Below, piece after piece: positions 54,526 through 63,478 of a stretch of DNA of 64,000 nt (its first letter is position 1; each line of letters starts with the position of its first letter). The notes under the pieces are model-generated. The model was not told the DNA's origin. It did no database searches and saw nothing but the letters and a program-made list of their open reading frames with translations. The DNA comes from Gammaproteobacteria bacterium (lineage in GTDB: Bacteria > Pseudomonadota > Gammaproteobacteria > GCA-001735895). The stretch is from the NCBI GenBank assembly GCA_029862005.1, contig JAOTYD010000005.1:1-64000 (forward strand). The letters run 5' to 3'. A program made the position numbers and the translations under genes.

Positions 54526-56040
54526 TCAAGCATTTTTCTGTTGGTGTTGGCGTTGGCGTTTATTCGCCACACCCGTGCGGGTAACGATCTCGAGCCCCGG
54601 GTTGTCCAGATCAAGGATCCCTTTTTGCCCGGACCGCCTGTAATCTAGCTCTAATGCCGGGCGGACCCGGTCTGGTCGAAGTTTCAGTGGCCCGGTCAGT
54701 GCCTTAAACAGCAACGCGTACAGTCGGCGCAGCGAGATTTTCCAGGTGCTGCCCGCGAGTTCATACAGGCAGTCGCTCAGCGCGAGAAAGTTTTCGAAGG
54801 GTTGCTCTGCCAGTACCAGTGGCAGGGTATTGCCGAAGCGACCCGAGTTTCCAATCATGTCCCAGAATCGTGCGAAGCGGCTGATGCGCTGCATGGTCGC
54901 AAAATCAATATCCCGGGTACTCAGGATGTTGTAGGGGGCCACCGGGTTATAGCGCATTTGATATTCATCGACGCGTCGATTAATCGGGGCTCCGCGCAGA
55001 CGTTTGAGAATGCCAAGCTGTATTTCCTGCGGGTTCAAAGCCACCAGCTGATCAAAACTCCGGGCAAAATTTTCCAGTGAATCTCCAGGTAAACCGAATA
55101 TGAGGTCAGCATGTAGGTGAGCCCCGGTGTTTTCACGTAACCAGCGCAGATTATCGCAGGTATTTCTGTTGTTCTGCCTGCGGCTGATGATTTGCTGGAT
55201 TTCGGGATCGAAGGTTTGCACGCCAATTTCGAACTGCAGTGCTCCGGGCGGAAACCGGGTTAGAACCTGTTTCAGCTGCTCCGGCAGGTAGTCAGGTATA
55301 ACTTCAAAATGCAGGTAGAGATCATCGTCTATTCGCTGCAGGAAAAACTCCAGGATCGCAATGCTGGTGCTGATCTTTAAATTGAAAGTACGGTCAATGA
55401 ACTTGAAGTTGCGCGCACCCCGTTGGTACAAGTCATCCATGGCATCGAGAAAGCGTTTTAACTCGAACGGTTTTGCCGTTTTATCCAGCGAAGACAGGCA
55501 AAATTCGCATTTGAAGGGACAGCCACGCGACGCCTCGACATAAATCAGGCGATTGCGAATATCCTCGGTGTTGTAATAGGCGTAAGGCAACTCGAGCGTA
55601 TCGAGGCTGGCCGTTACCCCGGCAATGATGCCCGGTGCTACCGGCTTTTCGCCGAGCAGGTCTTCGCACAATTCACGAAAACTGGTTTCTCCCGGACCCG
55701 TAATAATGTAGTCCACCAGCTCGGTGAGTTCAGGCAAGTCATCGGCGAAGCTGACTTCGGGGCCACCCGCAACAATAATGGTTTGCGGTGAAACCTGCTT
55801 CAGTAAAGCGATAACTGCCGTGGTTTCGTTTACATTCCATATATAAGTACTGAAGCCGATTATTCTCGGCTCTAGCGCGAGCAATTGCTCGACGATATCG
55901 ATGGGCCGCTGCTGGATCGTGAATTCCCTGATTTGCACAACCGATTTCAGGGCACCCAGGTTCGCATACAGGTAACGCAAACCGAAAGCACAATGCATGT
56001 AGCGTGCATTCAGCGTGGTCAGCAGAATTTTATGATTCAT
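54526..56040 (-). CDS. B12-binding-domain radical SAM protein (DUF4080-type)
   Basis: A 504-residue radical SAM protein. Residues about 1-130 form a B12-binding-like domain (ILLTTLNARYMHCAFGLRYL, FSTYIWNVNET, GGPEVSFADD). The radical SAM core carries the [4Fe-4S] motif CxxxCxxC in RGCPFKCEFCLSS, with EVIPDYLPEQL and FGLPGD later in the barrel. The C-terminal domain of about 170 residues is characteristic of this subfamily. The reaction is unknown. Confidence 0.9.
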   Translation of the reverse strand: MNHKILLTTLNARYMHCAFGLRYLYANLGALKSVVQIREFTIQQRPIDIVEQLLALEPRIIGFSTYIWNVNETTAVIALLKQVSPQTIIVAGGPEVSFADDLPELTELVDYIITGPGETSFRELCEDLLGEKPVAPGIIAGVTASLDTLELPYAYYNTEDIRNRLIYVEASRGCPFKCEFCLSSLDKTAKPFELKRFLDAMDDLYQRGARNFKFIDRTFNLKISTSIAILEFFLQRIDDDLYLHFEVIPDYLPEQLKQVLTRFPPGALQFEIGVQTFDPEIQQIISRRQNNRNTCDNLRWLRENTGAHLHADLIFGLPGDSLENFARSFDQLVALNPQEIQLGILKRLRGAPINRRVDEYQMRYNPVAPYNILSTRDIDFATMQRISRFARFWDMIGNSGRFGNTLPLVLAEQPFENFLALSDCLYELAGSTWKISLRRLYALLFKALTGPLKLRPDRVRPALELDYRRSGQKGILDLDNPGLEIVTRTGVANKRQRQHQQKNA

Positions 56041-56174
56041 CGGGTTGTATCAGCACATTGCTGTGAGCAAAGAGGACAAGTATTGGAACCAGGCAATCCA
56101 GTTCGGGCAGTATATCGATTAAAGCCGCGATATTAAGGCCTTTTTGCCTGTCGGAGCCAATTACGGGGAAAAAG

Positions 56175-56250
56175 TGGTGGGGCGTGGGCGGCTCGAACGC
56201 CCGACCACCTGATTAAAAGTCAGATGCTCTACCAACTGAGCTAACGCCCC
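56175..56250 (-). tRNA. tRNA-Lys (anticodon TTT)
   Basis: Read on the minus strand it gives a 76-base cloverleaf with acceptor GGGGCGT/ACGCCCC, D arm GCTCAGTTGGTAGAGC and the anticodon loop CTTTTAA with TTT at positions 34-36. The T arm is GGGCG-TTCGAGC-CGCCC, followed by an encoded CCA end. All stems pair. It reads lysine AAA/AAG codons. A promoter lies upstream. Confidence 0.97.
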
Positions 56251-56267
56251 CCCGGGAAAGGTCTGGA

Positions 56268-56295
56268 ATAATACCGATACGCGGACCGATTTCAA
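56268..56295 (-). promoter_or_regulatory. Sigma-70 promoter for tRNA-Lys
   Basis: On the minus strand TTGAAA (-35, 56290-56295) and TATTAT (-10, 56268-56273) are separated by 16 bases, and the tRNA begins 17 bases after the -10 box. Both boxes are close to consensus. It lies between the cpoB stop and the tRNA. Confidence 0.7.
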
Positions 56296-56318
56296 GCGAA
56301 TTCTAAAAGGCGATAATG

Positions 56319-57284
56319 TTAGTGGCCTTCCTTACGAATACGATCCAGCCGCTTGGCGGCCAGGCTTGCCGCGGTCGTTTTCGGAAATCGCTTGCTCAGA
56401 TCCTGCAGTATTGCCTTGGACTGATCGAATTGCTTGCGTTCGTAGAAGGTATAACCGAGTTTCAACATCGCGTCCGGCACCTTGTTACTGTTCGGGTAGC
56501 TCTTGAGCACCTTTTCGAATTCGATTATGCCCTGGTCGAAGTTGCGCGTTACGTAATGCGCCTCGCCAAGCCAGTACTGTGCGTTACCGGAATAACTGCT
56601 GTTGGGATACTTGTCCAGAAAGGTCTTGAGTTCGGTCTTGGCCTTTTTGTATCGACCCTCCTTCAGGACATCAAATGCCGCCTGGTAGGCCTCTTTTTCG
56701 GCACTCTGTGTCACCGACGGCGTTTGCGAGATTGACGCGGTCGTTGATTCGGTCGTTGTTACCGGCTCGGGCAACGACGGCTCCACTGACGGCGTTTGTT
56801 GGCCGGCTGTCGATGAGGTTCCGGCCGGAGGCGTGGTCGCAACCTGGGGCAGGGTTACCTGGCCGCTGGAAGCCTGCGAACCGGCGCCGCTTTCCAGGCC
56901 CCGCAGGCGTCGATCGATATCGAGGTATAGTTCACGCTGGCGTTTTTTGATCTCGGTGATATCGTTACCCTGCACTTCGATATCGCCGCGCAGCAAACCA
57001 ACTTCTTGCGATATCTCGTCAACCTGCTGAATCATGTCCAGCACTGCCCGGTTGTCGATCAGACGGCCCAGACGAGACATTTCTTCAGACAGCTTCTTCA
57101 ACTGGGTCTGTACCGCCGACAGCTTGGTATCGGAACGCTGTGACAATTCAGTCAGGCGTTCGACCCGCAGCGTCAATTGTTCGGGGGTCAGGGTGCCTTG
57201 CGCAAATGCCGCGGTGGTGAATAACCCGGCCAGCAGGCTACCGGCCAGGGTAACCTTGCGAATCGAACCTATCGCCGCACTCAT
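56319..57284 (-). CDS. cpoB: Cell division coordinator CpoB (YbgF)
   Basis: A 321-residue periplasmic protein with a signal peptide (cleavage after AFA, about residue 28). An N-terminal coiled coil for trimerisation (about 35-120) is followed by a Ser/Thr/Pro-rich linker (about 135-195) and TPR-like repeats at the C-terminus (AYQAAFDVLKEGRYKKAKTE, NAQYWLGEAHYVTRNFDQ, DAMLKLGYTFYERKQFDQSK). CpoB tunes PBP1B and Tol action during division. It is the last gene of the tol-pal set. Confidence 0.95.
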   Translation of the reverse strand: MSAAIGSIRKVTLAGSLLAGLFTTAAFAQGTLTPEQLTLRVERLTELSQRSDTKLSAVQTQLKKLSEEMSRLGRLIDNRAVLDMIQQVDEISQEVGLLRGDIEVQGNDITEIKKRQRELYLDIDRRLRGLESGAGSQASSGQVTLPQVATTPPAGTSSTAGQQTPSVEPSLPEPVTTTESTTASISQTPSVTQSAEKEAYQAAFDVLKEGRYKKAKTELKTFLDKYPNSSYSGNAQYWLGEAHYVTRNFDQGIIEFEKVLKSYPNSNKVPDAMLKLGYTFYERKQFDQSKAILQDLSKRFPKTTAASLAAKRLDRIRKEGH

Positions 57285-57285
57285 A

Positions 57286-57879
57286 TCAATTCACCGTATA
57301 GATCAATTCAACGCGGCGGTTTTTGCTCCAGGCCTCCTCGGTGTGACCCGACATTGCAGGTTGCTCTTCGCCGTAGCTCACGGTATCGAGCTGATCGGTC
57401 GAAGCACCCTGAAACAGCAGAACGCGCCTAACCGACTGGGCCCGTCGATCACCGAGGGCAATGTTGTACTCACGGCTGCCGCGTTCATCGGCGTGGCCCT
57501 CGAGGCGCACAGTTACTACACCGTTACCGGCGATAAAACTGCCGTGAGTTTCGAGGATCTGGATCGACTCGCTGCTCAGCTTGGCGCTGTCAAACTCGAA
57601 ATAAATAGTGCGACTTGCCAGCGCGCCTTCGGTTTGTTCGAGCATTGCGATTGCGTCAATCGGCGCACCATCCGCGATCGAAGTTCCATCACCGGCCATA
57701 TCGTCACTAATACCGGTTGCATCCGCACCACCGCTGATGCTGCCGTCATCGGCCATCCCGGTCTGATCGTCTATCGGTGCGCCATCAATCATCTCTTCCT
57801 GCGTGGTGGCACAGGCGCTGACAAAGATCGCTACCAGTCCGGCGATCATCCATGGTTTCATTCGGTTACGTAATTTCAT
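57286..57879 (-). CDS. pal: Peptidoglycan-associated lipoprotein Pal
   Basis: A 197-residue outer membrane lipoprotein. The lipobox VSAC sets Cys23 as the lipidated residue. A long acidic Gly/Asp-rich linker follows (about 30-78), beginning and ending with the same IDGAPID/ADGAPID phrase. The OmpA-like domain is at about 90-197, with IYFEFDSAKLS, LEGHADERGSREYNIALGDRRAQSV and the peptidoglycan-binding residues therein. Pal anchors the outer membrane to peptidoglycan and binds TolB. Confidence 0.96.
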   Translation of the reverse strand: MKLRNRMKPWMIAGLVAIFVSACATTQEEMIDGAPIDDQTGMADDGSISGGADATGISDDMAGDGTSIADGAPIDAIAMLEQTEGALASRTIYFEFDSAKLSSESIQILETHGSFIAGNGVVTVRLEGHADERGSREYNIALGDRRAQSVRRVLLFQGASTDQLDTVSYGEEQPAMSGHTEEAWSKNRRVELIYTVN

Positions 57880-57908
57880 TTCTTTCCTGCTCCATTCGTG
57901 TTCAGTGG

Positions 57909-59207
57909 TTACTTACTTTCAAAAGGCCCCCAAACCGGTTCGCGTATATCGCCGGCCTGGTCGGATAACCTGTGTTTTGCGCGCCCGTCAATCGAAACCG
58001 CGTACAGGTAGCCCCTGTTTCCGCGTGTCGATGCATAGAGCACCATTTTGCCATTCGGGGAAAATGAGGGTGATTCATCGAGCGTACTGTCGGTGAGTAC
58101 CGTCAAATTACCGGTTCCGCGTTCATACTGCGCTATTTTATATTGCCCCTGCTCGCCATGCACCATCGCAATATACTTGCCGTCAGGCGATAAACTGGCG
58201 GCGGTATTGTAACGGCCTTCGAAAGTCACGCGCTTCGGCTTGCCGCCATCCACGTTAACACGGTATAGCTGCGGTGATCCTGCACGGTCCGAGGTAAAAA
58301 TTATCGTCTTGCCATCACTTGCCCAGACTGGTTCGGTATCGATGGCACGATGGGTAGTCAGGCGCTTGAGGCGCTTGGTAGCCGTATTCAGGGTATAAAT
58401 GTCCGGGCTGCCATCCTTGGACAGGACCAGCGCCAGGAACTTGCCATTCGGTGACCAGCTCGGTGCGCTATTCAAACCCTTGAAGCCTGCAACCTTGGAA
58501 CGCCGCGCGGTGGCGAGGTGCTGGATGTATATCTCCGGGCGTTCATTTTCGAACGAAACGTAGGCCAGGGACTTACCATCAGGAGACCAGCTCGGGGACA
58601 TGATCGGCTCATCTGATTCGAGCACATTCTGGGCATTGAACCCGTCGGTATCGGCAACCTGCAGCACGTACTTGCGCGCGGCATCCTTTTGCGCACGTAC
58701 GAAAGCGATGCGGGTATTGAAGGCACCGCGAGTACCGGTGATTTGCTCGTAAATATAATCGCTGATCTGGTGTGCGCGTGAACGCAGGTTACGTTTCCTG
58801 GCAGGCATACTGCGACCCAGAAGTTGCTTTTGCTTAAGCACGTCGAGCAGCTGGAATTCTATGCTGTAAAGCCCCGGAGATTTTTCCAGCACGCGTCCAA
58901 CCACGAGATAATCCTGTCCGACTTTACGCCAGCGGGCATACTGCACCTGGTTGCTATAATGCGGGTTAGCCGGCAGTTTGGAGCGGCTCATGGATTTCAA
59001 TACGCCGCTGCGATTCAGATCACTGGCGACAATCTCGGCCAGGTCGACCGGCAGTTTACTGCTGAGGCGCGAAGTGTCAAACGGGACAACCGCGATCGGC
59101 AACGCACCTTCTACACCGCCGGTAATTTCGATGGTCAGAGCAGCTTTAACAGTCAATGGCATAAGCCAGAGGATTCCGGCCAACAGGTATGTTATTGGAT
59201 GCTTCAT
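57909..59207 (-). CDS. tolB: Tol-Pal system beta-propeller protein TolB
   Basis: A 432-residue periplasmic protein. A signal peptide (cleavage after VKA) is followed by the TolB N-terminal alpha/beta domain (about 25-165) and a six-bladed propeller with repeated DGKSLAYVSFENERPEIYI, SPNGKFLALVLSKDGSPDIYTL-like blades. TolB shuttles between TolA and Pal to pull on the outer membrane during division. It starts 13 bases after the tolA stop. Confidence 0.96.
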   Translation of the reverse strand: MKHPITYLLAGILWLMPLTVKAALTIEITGGVEGALPIAVVPFDTSRLSSKLPVDLAEIVASDLNRSGVLKSMSRSKLPANPHYSNQVQYARWRKVGQDYLVVGRVLEKSPGLYSIEFQLLDVLKQKQLLGRSMPARKRNLRSRAHQISDYIYEQITGTRGAFNTRIAFVRAQKDAARKYVLQVADTDGFNAQNVLESDEPIMSPSWSPDGKSLAYVSFENERPEIYIQHLATARRSKVAGFKGLNSAPSWSPNGKFLALVLSKDGSPDIYTLNTATKRLKRLTTHRAIDTEPVWASDGKTIIFTSDRAGSPQLYRVNVDGGKPKRVTFEGRYNTAASLSPDGKYIAMVHGEQGQYKIAQYERGTGNLTVLTDSTLDESPSFSPNGKMVLYASTRGNRGYLYAVSIDGRAKHRLSDQAGDIREPVWGPFESK

Positions 59208-59220
59208 TTATGTGTAATTT

Positions 59221-60195
59221 TTACTCGGGCCTAAAATTAAAGTTCAACTCTCGCTCGAACAAGGACGGGTCCCCTGGCTTCGGCAGGGGCTCTGCCTTGT
59301 ACACTGCATTTTCGATCGAAGCGCGATATGTTGCGGTACTGCCTTTACAGGTACCGAAGGTGACATCGAGAATTATGCCGCCCGGCCCTTGCAATACCCT
59401 GACCCAACATTCGGGTATTTTCTCACTTCCGGCCGGTCTAATCCAATTCCGCTTAACCTTTTGAAAAATAGCCAGTTTATAAGCTTCCCGCAATGAATTG
59501 AGCCGGCGCTCGTTTTCCTCGGCCAGTAGCTTGGCCTTCAGTTCCGCCTCCTTGCGTTTTTGTTCCTCCTCGGCAAGACGACGTTCTTCGGCTTCCTTAC
59601 GTTTGCGCTCTTCCTCGGCCTTGCGTTTCTCCTCGGCCTTGCGCTTTTCCTCGGCGATACGTGCTTCCTCGGCTTTACGCTTTTCCTCGGCGATACGTGC
59701 CTCCTCGGCTTTGCGCTTTTCCTCGGCTTTGCGCTTTTCCTCGGTTTTTTGTTTTTCTTCAGCCTTGCGCTTTTCCTCGGCAACACGTGCCTCCTCGACT
59801 TTGCGCTTTTCTTCCGCTTTCTTTTTCTCGGCGACCTTGCGCTCGGCTTCTTTCTTGCGTTTTTCTTCGGTTTCCTGTTTGCGCTTCAATTCTGCTTTTT
59901 TCTTCGCTTCCTGCTGACGTTTCTCTTCTGCCTCTATTTTCTTCTTCTCGGCGAGTTTTTTAGCCTCGAGCGCTTCCCGTTTACGCTTTTCTTCAAACTG
60001 CTTTTGCTCCGTTTTCGCATCAAGCTGCTGTTGATCAACTACCTCGGCCTTGACGGTCTTGGCAACGGGTCCCGCTTTCATGGTTTTCGGCTTGTCGACG
60101 AAGGTGAAATTGATGATCATTGCTCCGATAACCAGCGCGTGAAATACAAGTGAAACGACCAATGCCCGGGGATGTTTGCGTAACTCCGATAGCAC
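59221..60195 (-). CDS. tolA: Tol-Pal force-transmitting protein TolA
   Basis: A 324-residue protein with an N-terminal membrane helix (about 12-30), a long Lys/Glu/Ala-rich helix (about 63-232) and a C-terminal domain (about 235-324) with FQKVKRNWIRP and a ligand-binding fold. The central helix contains multiple EEKRKAEEARI-type units. TolA is energised by TolQR and contacts TolB and Pal at the outer membrane. The start is GTG at 60195, overlapping the tolR stop by one base (TAGTG). Confidence 0.94.
   Translation of the reverse strand: MLSELRKHPRALVVSLVFHALVIGAMIINFTFVDKPKTMKAGPVAKTVKAEVVDQQQLDAKTEQKQFEEKRKREALEAKKLAEKKKIEAEEKRQQEAKKKAELKRKQETEEKRKKEAERKVAEKKKAEEKRKVEEARVAEEKRKAEEKQKTEEKRKAEEKRKAEEARIAEEKRKAEEARIAEEKRKAEEKRKAEEERKRKEAEERRLAEEEQKRKEAELKAKLLAEENERRLNSLREAYKLAIFQKVKRNWIRPAGSEKIPECWVRVLQGPGGIILDVTFGTCKGSTATYRASIENAVYKAEPLPKPGDPSLFERELNFNFRPE
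59500..60020 (-). repeat. TolA low-complexity array with 36-bp tandem units
   Basis: The TolA helix is coded by near-identical AEEKRK-type units. Two adjacent 36-base copies (from about 59652 and 59688, containing gcgatacgtgc) differ at only a few positions, and a third is more diverged (about 59781). This is the usual slippage-prone low-complexity part of tolA; its antisense frames are open only because of the repeat. Confidence 0.8.
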
Positions 60196-60611
60196 TAGGG
60201 TTTTTCCTCCGGTTCGGTCACCAACCCGACTGACTCCACGTTTGCCTGCTGCAGCAGTACCAGCGTTGCCACGACATTCTGGTAGGGACCATTGGCGTCG
60301 CCGCGCACCATGACCGGTCGTTTCGGTTCCCTGGATAATGCTGCCTTGACTTGCTTGATCAACGCTTCCTCGCTGATCTCGTTGTCGGGTTTCAGCGCGA
60401 TATTGAGGAACATCATTCCCCGTTTATCGACCGTAATGACGATAGGTTCCGGGCTTTCTGCGTCCAGTGGATTTGCCGGTGCGGTGGGCAGATCAACCTC
60501 GACGCCCTGTTTTAACAAGGGTGCCGTCACCATGAAGATGATTAACAGCACCAGCATGACGTCGATGTACGGTACTACATTGATCTCGGAAACTGAGCGG
60601 CGCTTCTTCAC
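60195..60611 (-). CDS. tolR: Tol-Pal proton channel subunit TolR
   Basis: A 138-residue single-pass protein. The membrane helix contains the proton-binding Asp in PYIDVMLVLLIIFMVTAP, and the periplasmic domain carries VITVDKRGMMFLN. It pairs with TolQ to turn proton flow into force on TolA. The gene sits 11 bases after tolQ. Confidence 0.96.
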   Translation of the reverse strand: MKKRRSVSEINVVPYIDVMLVLLIIFMVTAPLLKQGVEVDLPTAPANPLDAESPEPIVITVDKRGMMFLNIALKPDNEISEEALIKQVKAALSREPKRPVMVRGDANGPYQNVVATLVLLQQANVESVGLVTEPEEKP

Positions 60612-60622
60612 AACTGTAGTCC

Positions 60623-61294
60623 TTACTTTGTTGACTGGGCCTGACGCTGCAGGATACCTGTAAATTCCTCGAGAAAATTCTCGTAGCGCACGATCATCGC
60701 GTCGATTTCACTGGTGAACTTGTTGTAGGCAACCACTGCTGGAATTGCCGCCAGCAGTCCCATCGCCGTGGCAATCAGGGCTTCCGAAATACCGGGTGCA
60801 ACCATCGCAAGCGTGGCCTGCTGCACACCGGCAAGGGCACGGAACGACTCCATGATGCCCCAAACGGTACCGAACAGCCCAACGTAGGGGCTGACCGAAC
60901 CTACTGTTGCCAGGAACGGCAGATTATTCTCGAGCATTTCGATCTCGCGCGACATTGAAACCTTCATCGCACGATGCGCCGAACGCACGACTTCACTGTT
61001 GCCGAGGTCAGCCTTGCGGGCGCGGGCAAACTCCCGAAAACCGTTTTCAAAAATTGCCTCGAGACCGAAACGCCGGTCCTGGCGTACGCTCATTTGTGCA
61101 AACAAATCGCTCAGGTTTATTCCGGACCAGAAACGGCCTTCAAAGGTCTTGGCCTCGACCTGTGACTGGCGGATATAACCCCGCTTGACATACATTAATG
61201 CCCAGGAAAGTACCGAGGCCGCAAGCAGCAGTATCATCACCAGCTGCACCGGTATACTGGCGTTCATGATAAGCGTTAACAGTGAATCATTCAT
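60623..61294 (-). CDS. tolQ: Tol-Pal proton channel subunit TolQ
   Basis: A 223-residue protein with three membrane helices (about 13-33, 130-150 and 165-190) and the TolQ/ExbB signature LPFLATVGSVSPYVGLFGTVWGIM and ISEALIATAMGLLAAIPAVVAYN. It lies 44 bases after ruvB. In many gammaproteobacteria a YbgC thioesterase gene comes first in this operon; here none does. Confidence 0.96.
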   Translation of the reverse strand: MNDSLLTLIMNASIPVQLVMILLLAASVLSWALMYVKRGYIRQSQVEAKTFEGRFWSGINLSDLFAQMSVRQDRRFGLEAIFENGFREFARARKADLGNSEVVRSAHRAMKVSMSREIEMLENNLPFLATVGSVSPYVGLFGTVWGIMESFRALAGVQQATLAMVAPGISEALIATAMGLLAAIPAVVAYNKFTSEIDAMIVRYENFLEEFTGILQRQAQSTK

Positions 61295-61338
61295 AGCGTT
61301 AGTTCATCTGGTTTTTAAGGATTAGTTGCAGGGCCCGG

Positions 61339-62358
61339 CTATAACTCTATTTCACCCTGTTTTGAATGTTTAAATCCGAAATGCGAGTACGCGCGCGATG
61401 TTACCACACGCCCTCGCTGGGTACGCATCATAAAACCCTGCTGTATCAGGTAGGGCTCGATCACATCCTCGATAGTACCGCGCTCTTCGCCGATCGCAGC
61501 CGCAAGACTCTCCACGCCGACCGGCCCACCATCAAACATCTCGATGAGGGCAAGAATCAGGCGACGATCCATGTGGTCGAGCCCGGTTTTGTCGACCTTG
61601 AGCATGTCCAGCGCAGCGCAGGCAATCTCGGCGGTGATCGTACCGTCAGCCCTGACCTCGGCATAGTCACGCGCGCGTCGCAGCAGTCGATTGGCAATAC
61701 GCGGCGTGCCACGCGACCGACTGGCAATTTCACTTGCGCCTTCTGCTTCCAGCTCGATGCCGAGTAAGCCCGCGGAGCGCATAATGATTCGACCCAGTTC
61801 CTCGGCGCTGTAGAATTCAAGGCGATGCACAATCCCGAAACGATCACGCAGGGGCGATGTCAGCAGCCCCGCACGCGTGGTTGCTCCAACCAGCGTAAAC
61901 GGGGGCAAATCCAGCTTGATCGAACGCGCTGCCGGTCCTTCGCCTATCATGATATCGAGCTGAAAGTCCTCCAGCGCCGGGTAGAGTATTTCCTCGACCA
62001 CGGGACTGAGGCGATGAATCTCGTCGATAAACAGCACGTCATGCGGTTCGAGATTGGTTAGAATCGCGGCAAGATCACCAGCCTTCTCCAGCACCGGTCC
62101 TGACGTCTGGCGCAAATTCACCTGCATTTCGTTGGCGATAATATGCGAGAGGGTGGTTTTACCCAGGCCCGGTGGGCCGAATACCAGTACATGATCAAGC
62201 GCCTCGCTGCGTTTTATCGCGGCCTGAACAAAAATACTCATCTGTTCGCGAACTTCATCCTGGCCGACGTAATCACTGAGTAGCCTGGGTCGCAGCGCAC
62301 GATCCAGCGATAACTCCTCTGCGATCGCTTCCGGGTCGATCAATCGATCTTCGTTCAT
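61339..62358 (-). CDS. ruvB: Holliday junction branch migration ATPase RuvB
   Basis: A 339-residue AAA+ ATPase of normal length. Walker A is GPPGLGKTT (residues 61-69), and the Walker B region includes [16 protein letters not shown]. The sensor arginine lies in [15 protein letters not shown], and the C-terminal winged helix ends in [12 protein letters not shown]. RuvB hexamers drive branch migration with RuvA. The start overlaps ruvA by four bases. Confidence 0.97.
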   Translation of the reverse strand: MNEDRLIDPEAIAEELSLDRALRPRLLSDYVGQDEVREQMSIFVQAAIKRSEALDHVLVFGPPGLGKTTLSHIIANEMQVNLRQTSGPVLEKAGDLAAILTNLEPHDVLFIDEIHRLSPVVEEILYPALEDFQLDIMIGEGPAARSIKLDLPPFTLVGATTRAGLLTSPLRDRFGIVHRLEFYSAEELGRIIMRSAGLLGIELEAEGASEIASRSRGTPRIANRLLRRARDYAEVRADGTITAEIACAALDMLKVDKTGLDHMDRRLILALIEMFDGGPVGVESLAAAIGEERGTIEDVIEPYLIQQGFMMRTQRGRVVTSRAYSHFGFKHSKQGEIEL

Positions 62359-62957
62359 GCCTTAACCGACGTTTGCAACGCCTTTTTGATCAATTCCGAG
62401 GCGCTCGCTTGCGTTCCGTCCTGCTGCTGTACCCGACCGATCATCTTTTCTGCATCGGCCGGCCTGTAACCCAGTGCCTGCAGGGCTTCGATGGCCTCGC
62501 CCATGATCGAATGCCCGCCAGATGAAACCTCGGAAGCAGGCGAATCGCCCGCCAGGACCTCGACCTTGTCCCGCATTTCAATGATCAGTCGCTCGGCCGT
62601 TTTTTTACCAACTCCCGGCAATCTTGTCAGCATCGCGACGTCGTTATTCAAAATGCAGAGCCCGAACTGCTGACCATCGATTCCGGACAGAATCGTCAGT
62701 GCCATTTTCGGGCCAACGCCATTAATCCGTATCAGCTGTCGGAACAGTTTGCGTTCCTGCTCGTCTTTGAACCCAACCAGACTGTGGGAATCGTCCTTAA
62801 CCAGCAAATGCGTCCAGATTGATATCCGATCGCCGACTTCGGGTAGCCGGTAAAATGTCGTCATCGACACATCGGCTTCGTAACCCACTCCGTTGCAGTC
62901 GATCAATATTTGCGGAGCACGCTTGGCGGCCAGTATACCCGTCAATCGACTGATCAT
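62355..62957 (-). CDS. ruvA: Holliday junction-binding protein RuvA
   Basis: A 200-residue tetrameric protein that holds the Holliday junction open. The OB-fold N-terminus [15 protein letters not shown] is clear, as are the helix-hairpin-helix motifs [15 protein letters not shown] and [16 protein letters not shown]. The C-terminal domain (about 150-200) binds RuvB. The gene overlaps both ruvC (four bases) and ruvB. Confidence 0.97.
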   Translation of the reverse strand: MISRLTGILAAKRAPQILIDCNGVGYEADVSMTTFYRLPEVGDRISIWTHLLVKDDSHSLVGFKDEQERKLFRQLIRINGVGPKMALTILSGIDGQQFGLCILNNDVAMLTRLPGVGKKTAERLIIEMRDKVEVLAGDSPASEVSSGGHSIMGEAIEALQALGYRPADAEKMIGRVQQQDGTQASASELIKKALQTSVKA

Positions 62958-63478
62958 CTTCGGCGACTTCTCCTGCGCTTAAGTAAACTGGCGTCGATAC
63001 CCGTTTTCTGACGCGTAGCATAAAATTGTGCATGACAGATAGCAATTGCCAGGCCGTCGGCCTCGTCAGCCTTCAACTGCAGACGAATGCCGAGCAAACG
63101 TTTCACCATGTGCTGCACCTGCTCCTTGTTGGCAGCACCCGAGCCGACAATAGCCTGCTTGATTTCTCGCGGGGCATATTCGGCAATTTCAAGGCCGGCC
63201 CGGTAAGCGGCACAGATAGCGGCACCACGCGCCTGGCCAAGCTTCAATGCGGAATCCGGGTTACGCGCCATGAAAACGTTTTCGATGCTCATCTGTTCTG
63301 GCCGGTGTATTTGAATCACATTTTCGATTTCATTAAAAATACAACCCAGGCGTTGTGGCAGGCTATCGCCGCTGACCCGGATATTGCCACTGTCGATATA
63401 CCTCAAGCGATTAGCCTGATTCTCGACGAGACCAAAACCGGTAGTACGTGATCCAGGGTCAATGCCCAGGATAATCAT
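62954..63478 (-). CDS. ruvC: Holliday junction resolvase RuvC
   Basis: A 174-residue endonuclease. The catalytic acids include D7 in ILGIDPGSRTTGFGLV and Glu in MSIENVFMARN, with further Asp residues in ADEADGLAIAICH. It resolves junctions prepared by RuvAB. Its start overlaps the yebC stop by one base (TAATG), and its stop overlaps ruvA. Confidence 0.97.
   Translation of the reverse strand: MIILGIDPGSRTTGFGLVENQANRLRYIDSGNIRVSGDSLPQRLGCIFNEIENVIQIHRPEQMSIENVFMARNPDSALKLGQARGAAICAAYRAGLEIAEYAPREIKQAIVGSGAANKEQVQHMVKRLLGIRLQLKADEADGLAIAICHAQFYATRQKTGIDASLLKRRRSRRR

Noticed and set aside
59640-59800. CRISPR-like repetition
   Set aside because: The 36-bp units are adjacent without unique spacers and code for the TolA helix in frame.
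59498-60153. Plus-strand open frames antisense to tolA
   Set aside because: They mirror the Lys/Glu/Ala repeat of TolA and encode Ser/Leu/Phe-rich low-complexity sequence.
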